Source: Alistipes senegalensis (GTDB taxonomy: Bacteria; Bacteroidota; Bacteroidia; Bacteroidales; Rikenellaceae). Taken from it: 64,000 nucleotides of DNA. The DNA is taken from positions 1,816,626 to 1,880,625 of the forward strand of contig JAMPGH010000001.1 of assembly GCA_023664045.1 (NCBI GenBank), read 5' to 3'. Of this stretch, positions 27,441 to 36,431 are shown piece by piece. A model generated the notes under the pieces. That model was not told the origin of the DNA and did not search any database. It saw nothing but the letters and a program-made list of their open reading frames with translations. The position numbers were made by a program, and so were the translations under genes. Each line of letters opens with the position of its first letter. Position 1 is the first letter of the stretch.

Positions 27441-27475
27441 AAAAAACGAGACGATTCCATGCAGGAATCGCCTCG
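27441..27475 (-). terminator. Terminator of the DcaP-like porin gene
   Basis: 12-bp stem CGAGACGATTCC/GGAATCGCCTCG (one G-T pair) with a 5-base loop; minus strand continues TTTTTT. Confidence 0.82.
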
Positions 27476-27497
27476 CAAGAAATAGGTATCGGCACGC

Positions 27498-28844
27498 TTA
27501 GAAATTGTACTGCACCATGAGGTTGATGCGGTTCGCGTGGTTCTTGTCGGAGATCATGTTCTTGCGCGTGCCGTAGAGATACTCGCCGGCTATGCGGCAA
27601 CGCTGCGAAACATTGCAGAAGATGTTGCCGAAGATATACTGACCCTGACGATATTCGTTCTCGGAGTAATACCCGTGTTTCTGCTCGACGCGCACCATCG
27701 AGAAACCGCCCGAGAGAGCGACGCGGCGCGAGAGGTTGATCTGCGCGGCGGCCTGCCAGCCCCACATGGGCATGGTCTGAATTTTCTCGGCGTTCTGAGG
27801 ATCGGGCGTGAAGTCGAGGCCCGAACCCGTAAGATCCTGAATGTAGGGAGTGATGCCCTCGCCGTAGACGCCGTTCATGAAGAGAACCAGCGGGCGGGCG
27901 ATCTTGATGCGGCCGCTGAACTGGGCGCCCCAGCCGAGCAGCGTCGTGTTGTTGCCCGTGCGGGCGTTGTGGAGGTACATGTCGCGGACGACGCCCGAGA
28001 AGCGGATGTGGCTCTCGCGGTTGTTGCCCCAAGCCAGCTGCAGGTAGGCCGGGAAGTCGGGCACGCGCTGGCGCAACGACGCGAAGTTGTCGTTGTAGGT
28101 ACCGCTCACGTGGGGCATCTCGGCGGCGATGCCGAACGTCAGACGATCGTGGGCGAAAGTTACCTCGTAACGGATCATCGTGGCGAAGTTGAAGTTATAG
28201 GCGTTGGGACCCTGAAAATCGACGGTACGGGGCGCAGCCTGCAGATCGCAGAAGGTGGTTACGTCGCGACCCAGCGTGAAGCCGCCGACCGAAACGTAGG
28301 CCGAGCGCAGACGGGGCGTATAGCTGCCCTCGCGACCGCCGCGGAAGTCGGCGTCCATGAAGACCACGACGCGGCCCACGGCGCTCGTATTGGTAATGGC
28401 TTTCAGGAAAACGCGCGACGTGGTGGCGTCCATCATCAGCTTCTGGCGCGTGTTGTAACCGCCGGGAATGGGAATATCGTAGGGAATGAAGTCGATGTTA
28501 TCCGAAATACCGTTGAAATCGTAACCCGCACGCAACGTTACCGAACCGCCCAGCGCGAACGAAAAACGGTTGTTCTTCGTAGCGAACACGAACTGGGGAC
28601 GCTCCGCCTGCTGGAAACCGGGACGATGGGTCTCGATGTAGTCCTGAGTGGCGTTGGCCACCGTCATCCGGTTGCGCTCGGCTGCCGCACGGGCCGCAGA
28701 GCAGTCGATGTTCTCGGTCTCCTGCACGGAGATCAGATAAACCGTCGGCGAATACTCGCCCTCCGGGGCCGTGTTCGAATAGCGCTGAGCCGATGCGGAA
28801 GTAGCGAGCAGCAGAGCCGCAGTCAAAAGTCGAAATGTTTTCAT
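27498..28844 (-). CDS. DcaP-like outer-membrane porin
   Basis: 448 residues with a signal peptide (LLLATSASAQ). After an alpha-helical N-terminal segment (CSAARAAAERNRMTVANAT) a beta-barrel follows, with RFSFALGGSVTLRAGYDFNG, SAYVSVGGFTLGRDVTTFCD and a terminal strand NRINLMVQYNF ending in Phe, the outer-membrane assembly signal. This resembles the DcaP family of trimeric porins for small anionic solutes; the substrate is unknown. Confidence 0.82.
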   Translation of the reverse strand: MKTFRLLTAALLLATSASAQRYSNTAPEGEYSPTVYLISVQETENIDCSAARAAAERNRMTVANATQDYIETHRPGFQQAERPQFVFATKNNRFSFALGGSVTLRAGYDFNGISDNIDFIPYDIPIPGGYNTRQKLMMDATTSRVFLKAITNTSAVGRVVVFMDADFRGGREGSYTPRLRSAYVSVGGFTLGRDVTTFCDLQAAPRTVDFQGPNAYNFNFATMIRYEVTFAHDRLTFGIAAEMPHVSGTYNDNFASLRQRVPDFPAYLQLAWGNNRESHIRFSGVVRDMYLHNARTGNNTTLLGWGAQFSGRIKIARPLVLFMNGVYGEGITPYIQDLTGSGLDFTPDPQNAEKIQTMPMWGWQAAAQINLSRRVALSGGFSMVRVEQKHGYYSENEYRQGQYIFGNIFCNVSQRCRIAGEYLYGTRKNMISDKNHANRINLMVQYNF

Positions 28845-29120
28845 AAGCCGAATAAAATTTGGTTTTTTAATGAATTTTCATGTTTTTGCATTTGGAATAC
28901 AACGGGTTGAATTTCACCCGGCAAATTAGCAAGTTGTATGCCAAAGTCCGAATCGGAGCCCCGGAGCGGAAAACGCCGCCGGCACCCAAGCCACTCCCTG
29001 CGGCGGCCGGCGATTGCAGATAGCAGGGAAATCGCTATCTTTGCGGCGGCGAAGCGCTCCGGCCCGAATACGGAGTCCGGCATCGGGTTTGCATCGGGGC
29101 GGACATATTTATTAAGGTAT

Positions 29121-30290
29121 ATGATACTCTATTCGGCACTCCTGCTGCTGGGCCTCTGCGCCGTGGCGGCCGACATGCACCACTATCGTCGTCTGCTCCG
29201 CGAAAAAGCCTCCCGTCGTCGTCGGCATCTCTTCATCGCGTGGGCGGCCCTCACGGATGCGCTGCCTCTTGCGGCGGCGCTGGCCGGCATGGCGATCCGC
29301 GACAACACGTCGGCCTACATGCTTTGGACGATGTGGATGTTCTGGGTCTGGATGGTTACGGTATTCCCGCGCGTCTGTTACTTCTTTTTCAACGCCGTGC
29401 ATCTGCCGCGCACGGGAATCGTACTGGGCGCCTGCATCGCTTTCATCCTGACATGGGGCGCGACGGCAGGGCGTACGGTACTCAAGATCAATCGGGTGGA
29501 AATATGTTCCGGGCGGCTGCCGGCAGGATTCGACGGCCTGCGGATCGTGCAACTCTCGGACATACACTTGGGCACGCAACTGCGACCCGAGAGGGAGCTG
29601 GGGCGGCTGGTCGACAGCGTGAACGCCCTGCATCCCGATCTGGTGGTATTCACGGGCGATCTGGTGAACATCCGGGCCGCAGAGTTGGACACGACGGCGA
29701 TGCGCGTGCTGAGCCGCCTGCAGGCCCCGGTCTACTCGGTAACGGGCAACCACGACACAGGCACCTACATCAAAAACGCGACGGCGGAATCCGCAGCCGA
29801 AAATCTGGCGCAGCTGATCGAACGGCAGGAGCAAATGGGGTGGCACGTACTGCAGGACACGACTCTCTATCTGCACCGCGGCGGCGACAGCATCGCCCTC
29901 TCGGGCATCTCGTACGATCCTTCGCTGCACGGCCGGCGCCACTCGGCGGGAGTGCGCTCGCCGAATGCGGAAGCCGCCTACGAAAACGTACCCGCAGATC
30001 TCTACGACATCACGCTCGTGCATCTGCCCCAGCTATGGGACCAGATCGTCGAAGCAGGCTACGGCGACCTCACGTTGGCGGGGCACGTACACAGCATGCA
30101 GATGAAAATCCGCCTTTTCGGTCGGGAATATTCGCCGGCCCGGTGGCTCTACGAACGCTGGAGCGGCCGCTACGACGAAAACGGCCGAACGCTCTACATC
30201 AACGACGGCATAGCCAGCGTAGGCTATCCGATGCGGCTGGGAAGCGCCCGGCCCGAAATCACGCTCATTACGCTGAAACGATGCTCGTAA
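29121..30290 (+). CDS. Membrane-anchored calcineurin-like metallophosphoesterase (YkuE/YaeI-like)
   Basis: 389 residues. Four hydrophobic segments in the first 125 residues, then the catalytic domain: VQLSDIHLG, FTGDLVN, VTGNHDTG, LVHLPQ and LAGHVHSMQ. Family members cleave phosphoesters in lipids or cyclic nucleotides. Start at the ATG of MILYSALLLLG, with AAGG just upstream; the frame is open further upstream but without family similarity. Its last 10 bases overlap the RibD-like gene. Confidence 0.87.
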   Translation: MILYSALLLLGLCAVAADMHHYRRLLREKASRRRRHLFIAWAALTDALPLAAALAGMAIRDNTSAYMLWTMWMFWVWMVTVFPRVCYFFFNAVHLPRTGIVLGACIAFILTWGATAGRTVLKINRVEICSGRLPAGFDGLRIVQLSDIHLGTQLRPERELGRLVDSVNALHPDLVVFTGDLVNIRAAELDTTAMRVLSRLQAPVYSVTGNHDTGTYIKNATAESAAENLAQLIERQEQMGWHVLQDTTLYLHRGGDSIALSGISYDPSLHGRRHSAGVRSPNAEAAYENVPADLYDITLVHLPQLWDQIVEAGYGDLTLAGHVHSMQMKIRLFGREYSPARWLYERWSGRYDENGRTLYINDGIASVGYPMRLGSARPEITLITLKRCS

Positions 30291-31360
30291 CCCTCTCCGT
30301 CGCCGTTACGGCCGACGGCTACATGGACGACCGCAGCCCGGAGCGGCTGCTGGTCTCGACCCCCGAAGATCTGGCCGAAGTTTACCGCCTGCGCGCCGAA
30401 CACGATGCCATTCTGGTCGGCGCCGAGACCCTGCGCCGCGACGATCCGGCACTGCTGTTGCGGGATCCGGCGGCGCGCCTGCAACGCATCGAAAAAGGCC
30501 TGCGTCCCGACCTGACGAAAGTAACGCTGACCCAGTCAGGAGCGCTCGATCCGAAGCTCCGCTTCTTCACGGAAGGGGATGCCGACATCTATGTATTCGC
30601 GACCCGCGACATCCCTGCCCTGAAAGACATCGCGACGGTCATTCCGAGCAATGCGGGAGTTTCGGCCGCCGGCATCGTAACCGAACTGGAGAAGCGCGGC
30701 ATCCGACGGCTCTTCGTCGAAGGAGGCGCGCAGGTGCTGCGGATGTTCCTGCAGGAGAGGATGGCCGACCGGCTGCGGCTGGCTGTGAACCCGACGCTCC
30801 GGCTCGGAACGGAGCGGGGAGGCGCGCACTTCGTTTTCGAAGCTCCGGCCAGCACGCCCTGCAAGCGAGAACGCTTCGGCAGCATGGAAGCAACGACATG
30901 GGAGCTGCGTCCCGCGCCGACATCCGAAGATCGGCAGAGGCTGCGCACGGCGATCGCCGAGAGCCGGAAATGCGAGCCTTGCGCAACATCGTACTGCGTG
31001 GGAGCGGTGGTGGCGACGCCCGACGGGCGGACATTCTGCGGCTACACCCACGAGACCTCGACAACACACCATGCCGAGCAGGAAGCGATCGCCAAAGCAT
31101 TGGCGGCAGGGGCGCAGCTGCGCGGAGCGACGATCTACACCTCGATGGAGCCCTGCTCGAAGCGGGCGAGCGAACCGGAGAGCTGCACGGAGCTGATTCT
31201 ACGCCACGGCTTCGCGCGCGTATTCTTCGCGCTCTACGAACCGGACCGCTTCGTCTGCTGCCGCGGAGCGCAGACCCTGCGCGAAGCGGGCGTGGAGGTA
31301 ACGTACTGTCCCGAGCTGGCGGAAGAAGTCAGAACGGCGAACGCCCATCTGTGGAGATAA
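30281..31360 (+). CDS. RibD-like fusion in reversed order: reductase domain then deaminase domain
   Basis: 359 residues. Residues ~1-200 are RibD-C/DHFR-like reductase (LSVAVTADGYMDD, HDAILVGAETLRRDDPALLLR, RLFVEGGAQVLRMFL). Residues ~215-345 are cytidine-deaminase-like (CVGAVVATPDGRTFCGYTHE, HHAEQEAI, TSMEPCSK...C). Canonical RibD has the deaminase first and a PC..H.GRTPPC zinc motif; here the second Cys comes one residue later and GRTPP is missing. A riboflavin-pathway role (deaminating then reducing the pyrimidine intermediate) is the first guess, but another pyrimidine substrate is possible. The ATG overlaps the upstream gene by 10 bases. Confidence 0.8.
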   Translation: MLVTLSVAVTADGYMDDRSPERLLVSTPEDLAEVYRLRAEHDAILVGAETLRRDDPALLLRDPAARLQRIEKGLRPDLTKVTLTQSGALDPKLRFFTEGDADIYVFATRDIPALKDIATVIPSNAGVSAAGIVTELEKRGIRRLFVEGGAQVLRMFLQERMADRLRLAVNPTLRLGTERGGAHFVFEAPASTPCKRERFGSMEATTWELRPAPTSEDRQRLRTAIAESRKCEPCATSYCVGAVVATPDGRTFCGYTHETSTTHHAEQEAIAKALAAGAQLRGATIYTSMEPCSKRASEPESCTELILRHGFARVFFALYEPDRFVCCRGAQTLREAGVEVTYCPELAEEVRTANAHLWR

Positions 31361-31438
31361 AAGGCTGCGATTTACGACCATAAGGACATAAAAATGTTCT
31401 AAAGTACCTGAACGGAGCCATCCTAACGAATATATCGC

Positions 31439-31446
31439 TATATTTG
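31439..31446 (+). promoter_or_regulatory. -7 box upstream of the efflux operon
   Basis: TATATTTG, 33 bases before the TolC-family start; no convincing -33 TTTG at the usual distance. Confidence 0.5.
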
Positions 31447-31479
31447 CTTCGAAAAAAATCAAAGATCAAGATACGAGAT

Positions 31480-32934
31480 ATGAGAACAGTTGTCAAGACC
31501 CTTCTTGCGGCGGCGACGCTTCTGATCCTCGCGCAGGCGCAGGCCCAGCAACCGGCCCGAACGCTATCGCTCGAAGAAGCGATCGCCACGACGCTCGCGG
31601 ACAATCCTGCCGTGAAGGCGGCCGAATACGAAGAGAAAGCCGCCGCGCAGGAACGCCGGGCGACCATCGGTCTGCGCATGCCCAAAATCAGCGTAACGGG
31701 TGCCTATGCCTACTTGGGCAAAGACATCGGATTCGACCTGAACGAGATGAAAACCCCCGTGCAGGGAGCTGCCGGACAGTTGCTGGGCAGCGGACTGGTG
31801 CCCCCGCAATATATCCCGCAGATCCAACAGTTGATCCAGCCGATGCTCGATGCCGACTGGTTTTTGAAGATTCAGGACCGCAGTCTGGGATTCGTGGGCG
31901 GACAGGTAACGATGCCGATCTGGCTGGGCGGCAAGATCAACGCCGCGGGACGTGCGGCGAAGATCCAGGAACGCACGGCCGCGGCACAGGGCGACCAGAC
32001 GCGCCATGCGCTGATCTCGGAACTGGTGGAACGCTACTTCGGTCTCTCGCTGGCGCTGCAGGTGGTGGAAGTGCGCGAACAGGTGGTGGAGGGTGTCCGC
32101 AAGCACCTGCAGGATGCCATCGCACTGGAACAGAACGGCATGATCGCCCAGAGCGAACGGCTCTACGTGGAGTTCAAGATGGCCGAAGCCGAACGCGAGC
32201 TGGCCAACGCCCGGCTGCAGGCCCAGACCCTGTCGAGCGCCCTGCAGAACACGCTCAACCGCAACGGCGAGCTGCTACCGGTAACCTCGATGTTCATCGT
32301 GGACCGGATCGAAGAGCTGGCCTACTATCAGCAATCGGCGGCGACCCGCAATCCGCTGCTCAATCAGGTGGCCCTGAAGCGCGATCTGGCGCAGGAAGGG
32401 GTGCGGCTCCAGCGCAGCGACTTCCTGCCGCAGGTGGTGGCGATGGGCGGCGGCTCATTCTACAACTATCAGGTAACGGGCCTCGTGCCCCGCTGGGCCG
32501 TAGGCGTAGGCGTGAACTTCAAGATCTTCGACGGTCTGAACCGCGAATACAAATACTCGGCCGCCAAGCAGACCGTGCGCCGCGTGGAGGAGCTGCAGAC
32601 CAAAGCCGGCAAGGACATCGCCGTGCTGATCGAACAGCTCTACAACCGGCTGATGAACTACCGCAATCAGATGACTTCGATCGATGCGTCGCTGGCCTTC
32701 GCGGAAGAATATCTGCGGATCAAGAACGCCGCGTTCCTCGAGGGAATGGCCTCGTCGTCGGATCTGATCGACGCGGAGCTGAATCTGGCCGGCGTGCGGG
32801 CCGAGCGTCTGCAGGCGGCGTTCAACTACGACAAGTTGCTGGCGCAGCTGCTCGAAGCCGCAGGCATCAGCGAGGAGTTTCCGGCATATGCCCGGCGCGA
32901 CGACGCCCGGCCGGTGATTTTCAATGGAAAATAA
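31480..32934 (+). CDS. TolC-family outer-membrane efflux protein
   Basis: 484 residues with a signal peptide (ILAQAQAQQ). Two long helical hairpins typical of TolC: SLEEAIATTLADNPAVKAAEYE at the start and the second repeat beginning NPLLNQVALKRDLAQEGVRLQRSDFLPQV. It forms the outer-membrane channel of a tripartite exporter. Overlaps the HlyD gene by 11 bases, so the four export genes are one operon. Confidence 0.93.
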   Translation: MRTVVKTLLAAATLLILAQAQAQQPARTLSLEEAIATTLADNPAVKAAEYEEKAAAQERRATIGLRMPKISVTGAYAYLGKDIGFDLNEMKTPVQGAAGQLLGSGLVPPQYIPQIQQLIQPMLDADWFLKIQDRSLGFVGGQVTMPIWLGGKINAAGRAAKIQERTAAAQGDQTRHALISELVERYFGLSLALQVVEVREQVVEGVRKHLQDAIALEQNGMIAQSERLYVEFKMAEAERELANARLQAQTLSSALQNTLNRNGELLPVTSMFIVDRIEELAYYQQSAATRNPLLNQVALKRDLAQEGVRLQRSDFLPQVVAMGGGSFYNYQVTGLVPRWAVGVGVNFKIFDGLNREYKYSAAKQTVRRVEELQTKAGKDIAVLIEQLYNRLMNYRNQMTSIDASLAFAEEYLRIKNAAFLEGMASSSDLIDAELNLAGVRAERLQAAFNYDKLLAQLLEAAGISEEFPAYARRDDARPVIFNGK

Positions 32935-33937
32935 CAAAAACGAAGATATGAAACGCAAGAACATTCTCGGAATTCTGGCCGCCGCAGCGGTCATCGTCGT
33001 GGCGGTGGTGCTCATCAGCCGCTATCTGACGAACCATACCCCCATGCTGATTCAGGGCACGGTGGAGTGCACCACCTATAAAGCCTCGTCGAAGGTTCCC
33101 GGCCGCATCGACTGCATGAAAGTAGGGCAGGGCGACCGCGTGGAGAAAGGACAGCTGCTCTACACCCTCTCGACGCCCGAACTGGACGCCAAGCTCCAGC
33201 AGGCCGAAGCGGTGAAGAGCGCAGCCTCGGCGCTGGATCAGGCTGCCGTAGCAGGTGCGCGCATCCAGCAGATCGACGCGGCGCGCAACATGTGGCAGAA
33301 AGCGCAGGCAGGGCTCGAACTGGCCCGCAAAACCTACGACCGCGTGAAGACGCTCTACGATCAGGGCGTGGTGCCGGCCCAGAAGCTCGACGAAGCGTCG
33401 GCGAACTACGAAGCGATGAAAGCCACGGCCGAGGCCGCCAAAGCCCAGTACGACATGGCGCGCGACGGAGCCCGCAAGGAAGACAAGGAAGCGGCGGCCG
33501 CGAAAGTGCGGCAGGCCGAAGGCGCCGTGAGCGAAGTGGAGTCGTACATCAACGACGCGATGGTCTACTCGCCCGTAAGCGGCGAGGTATCGACGATCAT
33601 CGCCGAGCAGGGCGAACTGGTCGGCAGCGGCTATCCCGTGGTGGCGATTCTCGACACGAACGACATGTGGGTAACCTTCAACGTGAAGGAGACCATGCTC
33701 CCGCACATCTCGACGGGCACGCGCATGAACGCCTACATCCCGGCGCTCGACTACGACGTGGAACTCGAAGTAACCTACATCGCCGTGCAGGCCGACTTCG
33801 CGACGTGGGCCGCGACCCGCACGCAGGGCGGATTCGACATCCGCACGTTCGCCGTCAAGGCACGCCCCGCAGGCAACGTCCAGACGCTGCGCCCCGGCAT
33901 GAGCGTGCTGGTAGACTGGGATCAATTCAAGAAGTAG
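32924..33937 (+). CDS. HlyD-family periplasmic adaptor
   Basis: 337 residues (or 329 from the ATG at 32948). One N-terminal membrane helix (ILGILAAAAVIVVAVVLIS), lipoyl-like halves flanking a coiled coil (GRIDCMKVGQGDRVEKGQLLYTL; VYSPVSGEVSTIIAEQGELVGSG) and a beta-barrel domain (MWVTFNVKETMLP). It bridges the ABC-2 permeases and the TolC channel. Confidence 0.93.
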   Translation: MENNKNEDMKRKNILGILAAAAVIVVAVVLISRYLTNHTPMLIQGTVECTTYKASSKVPGRIDCMKVGQGDRVEKGQLLYTLSTPELDAKLQQAEAVKSAASALDQAAVAGARIQQIDAARNMWQKAQAGLELARKTYDRVKTLYDQGVVPAQKLDEASANYEAMKATAEAAKAQYDMARDGARKEDKEAAAAKVRQAEGAVSEVESYINDAMVYSPVSGEVSTIIAEQGELVGSGYPVVAILDTNDMWVTFNVKETMLPHISTGTRMNAYIPALDYDVELEVTYIAVQADFATWAATRTQGGFDIRTFAVKARPAGNVQTLRPGMSVLVDWDQFKK

Positions 33938-33938
33938 C

Positions 33939-35114
33939 ATGGGCTTCCTGCGCAATACCCGAGCGGTAATCGGACGCGAACTGACGCGGCTGACGCATCA
34001 ACCGATGTACTTCGTGCTGATGTTCCTGCTGCCGATCGTCTCGTTCCTCTTCTTCGCGGCGCTGTTCCACAAGGGAGTGGCCCGCGACATCCCGATCGCC
34101 ATACTGGACGAAGATCATACGACCCTCTCGCGCAAGGTAACGGAGATAATCGAAGAGACCCCGACGGCGATGGTGGCCTACGGCATCCAGTCGATGGAGG
34201 AGGGCGAACGGCTGATGCGCGAAGGCCGCATCTCGGCCATCGTGCAGATTCCGGCTTTCTTCGAGAAGAACATCCTCAGCAACCGCCAGACCCATGCGGA
34301 AGCCTACATTTCGGGCACCAACATCACCGTGAACGGTCTGTTGTCGAAAGACATACAGACGGCGCTGACGACTTTCTCTGCCGGCATCCAGATCCAACTG
34401 CTCACCAAGCAGGGGCTGACCGAACGGCAGGCGATGGCGCAGCTGCAACCCGTGCGCTTCGACAAACACGTGCTCTTCAACCCCTACATCAACTACGGCT
34501 ACTACCTCTCGCCGAGCTTCATGCCCATGATGCTGCTCATATTCATCGTGATGACCACGGTCTTCTCGATCGGCTCGGAGCTGCGCCACAGCACGGCCCG
34601 CGAATGGCTCCGTACGGCCGACGACTCGATAGGAGCGGCCCTCGCCGGCAAGATGCTCCCTATCACGGCGGCAATGTTCTTCCTGTCGCTGGCGATGTTC
34701 GTCATCATCTTCAAGGTAGTGGGGGTGCCTCTGAATGGAAGCCTCGCACTGATTCTGTTAGGCACGTTGCTCTTCATCCTGAGCTATCAGTCTATCTCGG
34801 TGCTGATCGTGGCGCTGATGGCCAACCTGCGGCTCTCGCTCTCGCTGGGCGGCGGCTACTCGGTACTGGCTTTCACGTTCTCGGGTCTCACGTTCCCGAT
34901 CATGGCGATGTATCCGGCCATGCGCATAGTAAGCAAGTTTTTCCCGTTCACCTACTACACCGACCTGTTCGTCGACCAGATGCTGCGGGGTGCGCCGGCC
35001 GTCTGCTCGCTGCCCGATCTGGGTTACATGGCGCTTTTCATCGTCTTACCGCTTCTGTGCCTGCCGCGTCTGCGGAAAATCTGCACGGAAGAAAAATACT
35101 GGGGGAGATCGTAA
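33939..35114 (+). CDS. ABC-2 type permease, first of pair
   Basis: 391 residues. N-terminal helix, large periplasmic domain (residues ~45-180), then five hydrophobic helices ending near KFFPFTYYTDLFVDQML, a feature of the YhhJ/YbhS ABC-2 permeases. It starts one base after hlyD. No ATP-binding domain is present in this protein. Confidence 0.9.
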   Translation: MGFLRNTRAVIGRELTRLTHQPMYFVLMFLLPIVSFLFFAALFHKGVARDIPIAILDEDHTTLSRKVTEIIEETPTAMVAYGIQSMEEGERLMREGRISAIVQIPAFFEKNILSNRQTHAEAYISGTNITVNGLLSKDIQTALTTFSAGIQIQLLTKQGLTERQAMAQLQPVRFDKHVLFNPYINYGYYLSPSFMPMMLLIFIVMTTVFSIGSELRHSTAREWLRTADDSIGAALAGKMLPITAAMFFLSLAMFVIIFKVVGVPLNGSLALILLGTLLFILSYQSISVLIVALMANLRLSLSLGGGYSVLAFTFSGLTFPIMAMYPAMRIVSKFFPFTYYTDLFVDQMLRGAPAVCSLPDLGYMALFIVLPLLCLPRLRKICTEEKYWGRS

Positions 35115-35115
35115 T

Positions 35116-36333
35116 ATGAACCGTTTCGCACGTCAAATAAAATCCTACTGGCAGCAGTTGGGCTCGGTGATGGGCAACGAATACCGCACGATCTTCACGG
35201 ACGGCGGCGTGATGCTCATTCTGATCTTCGCCCTGCTGATCTACTCCACGGTCTACTCGCTGGCTTATGCGCCGCAGGTGCTGCGCAACGTCCCGATCGG
35301 CGTCGTAGACCAAAGCCGCACCTCGACGAGCCGCAGTCTGGCCGAGACTTTCAACGCCGGACCCAACACCTACGTGGCCTACAATCCGACGGACATGGAA
35401 GAGGCCAAGCAACTCTTCTTCGACCGCGAGATCTACGGCATCGTCTACATTCCGTCGGACTACGAAGAGAAACTGCTGGGCGGACAACAAGCCGTGGTGG
35501 CGATCTACTGCGACGCCAGCTACTTCCTGATGTACCGACAGGTATTCCAAGAGGTGGTAACCTCCATCGGCAAGACGGGGGCGATGGTGGAGTTCCAGCG
35601 GCTGATCGCCAAAGGCGCCAACATTCCGCAGGCGCAGGCGACGACGCAGCCGGTGATCTATCAGTCGCACAACATCTTCAATCCCTATCTGGGCTACGGC
35701 ACCTTCGTCATGCCGGCGATCATCATGGTCATCATCCAGCAGACGATGCTCATCGGCATCGGCATGATCGGCGGCACATGGCGCGAACACCGCCTCTACC
35801 ACACGCTCTGCCCGCCGGGCCGGCGCCGCATGTCGACGCTCCCGATTGTCGTGGGCCGAGGGCTGGTCTACGCCTCGATCTACGCCGTAACGAGCTGCTA
35901 CATTCTGATGCTGCACTACCGGATGTTCCATTATCCGATGAACGGCTCGACAGGGACGATCCTGCTCTTCATGGCCGTCTACATGGCGGCGTGCATCGCC
36001 CTGAGCATCGCGCTCTCGACCCTGTTCCGCCATCGCGAAAACTCGCTGCTGCTGTTGCTGTGGACCTCGATTCCGCTGCTGATGCTCAGCGGCGTATCCT
36101 ACCCGCGCGAGGGCATTCCCGACTGGCTCTACCACTTCGGACAGATATTCCCCAGCAGCCACGGCGTCAATGCGTTCCTGCGCATCCAGACGATGGGAGC
36201 CTCGCTGCCGGAAGTATTCCCGGAGATCAAGGCGCTGGTGATTCTCGCCGTGGTATACGGCGGAGCGGCCTGCATCGGCACCCATTTGGCAATCCGGCGG
36301 GAAACGTCCGGAAGCGGCAAGGAAAAAAGCTGA
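35116..36333 (+). CDS. ABC-2 type permease, second of pair
   Basis: 405 residues with the same architecture as its neighbour (N-terminal helix, periplasmic domain with FNAGPNTYVAYNP, five further helices, SGVSYPREGIPDWLYHFGQIFPSSHGVNAFL). It starts one base after the first permease. Paralogous pairs of this kind normally need a cytosolic ATPase; none is encoded before the terminator at 36360. Confidence 0.9.
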   Translation: MNRFARQIKSYWQQLGSVMGNEYRTIFTDGGVMLILIFALLIYSTVYSLAYAPQVLRNVPIGVVDQSRTSTSRSLAETFNAGPNTYVAYNPTDMEEAKQLFFDREIYGIVYIPSDYEEKLLGGQQAVVAIYCDASYFLMYRQVFQEVVTSIGKTGAMVEFQRLIAKGANIPQAQATTQPVIYQSHNIFNPYLGYGTFVMPAIIMVIIQQTMLIGIGMIGGTWREHRLYHTLCPPGRRRMSTLPIVVGRGLVYASIYAVTSCYILMLHYRMFHYPMNGSTGTILLFMAVYMAACIALSIALSTLFRHRENSLLLLLWTSIPLLMLSGVSYPREGIPDWLYHFGQIFPSSHGVNAFLRIQTMGASLPEVFPEIKALVILAVVYGGAACIGTHLAIRRETSGSGKEKS

Positions 36334-36359
36334 GAAACGTCCCGCGACCTCCCCGATTC

Positions 36360-36394
36360 AAAAACGCCCCTGCTTTCGCAGGGGCGTTTTTTGC
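36360..36394. terminator. Bidirectional terminator between the efflux operon and the TonB-dependent receptor
   Basis: 13-bp stem AAAAACGCCCCTG/CAGGGGCGTTTTT around CTTTCG; A-run on one side and T-run on the other. Confidence 0.93.
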
Positions 36395-36431
36395 AAGGAT
36401 CGCGCAACTCGGAATCGAGCGGAGCGGAAAC

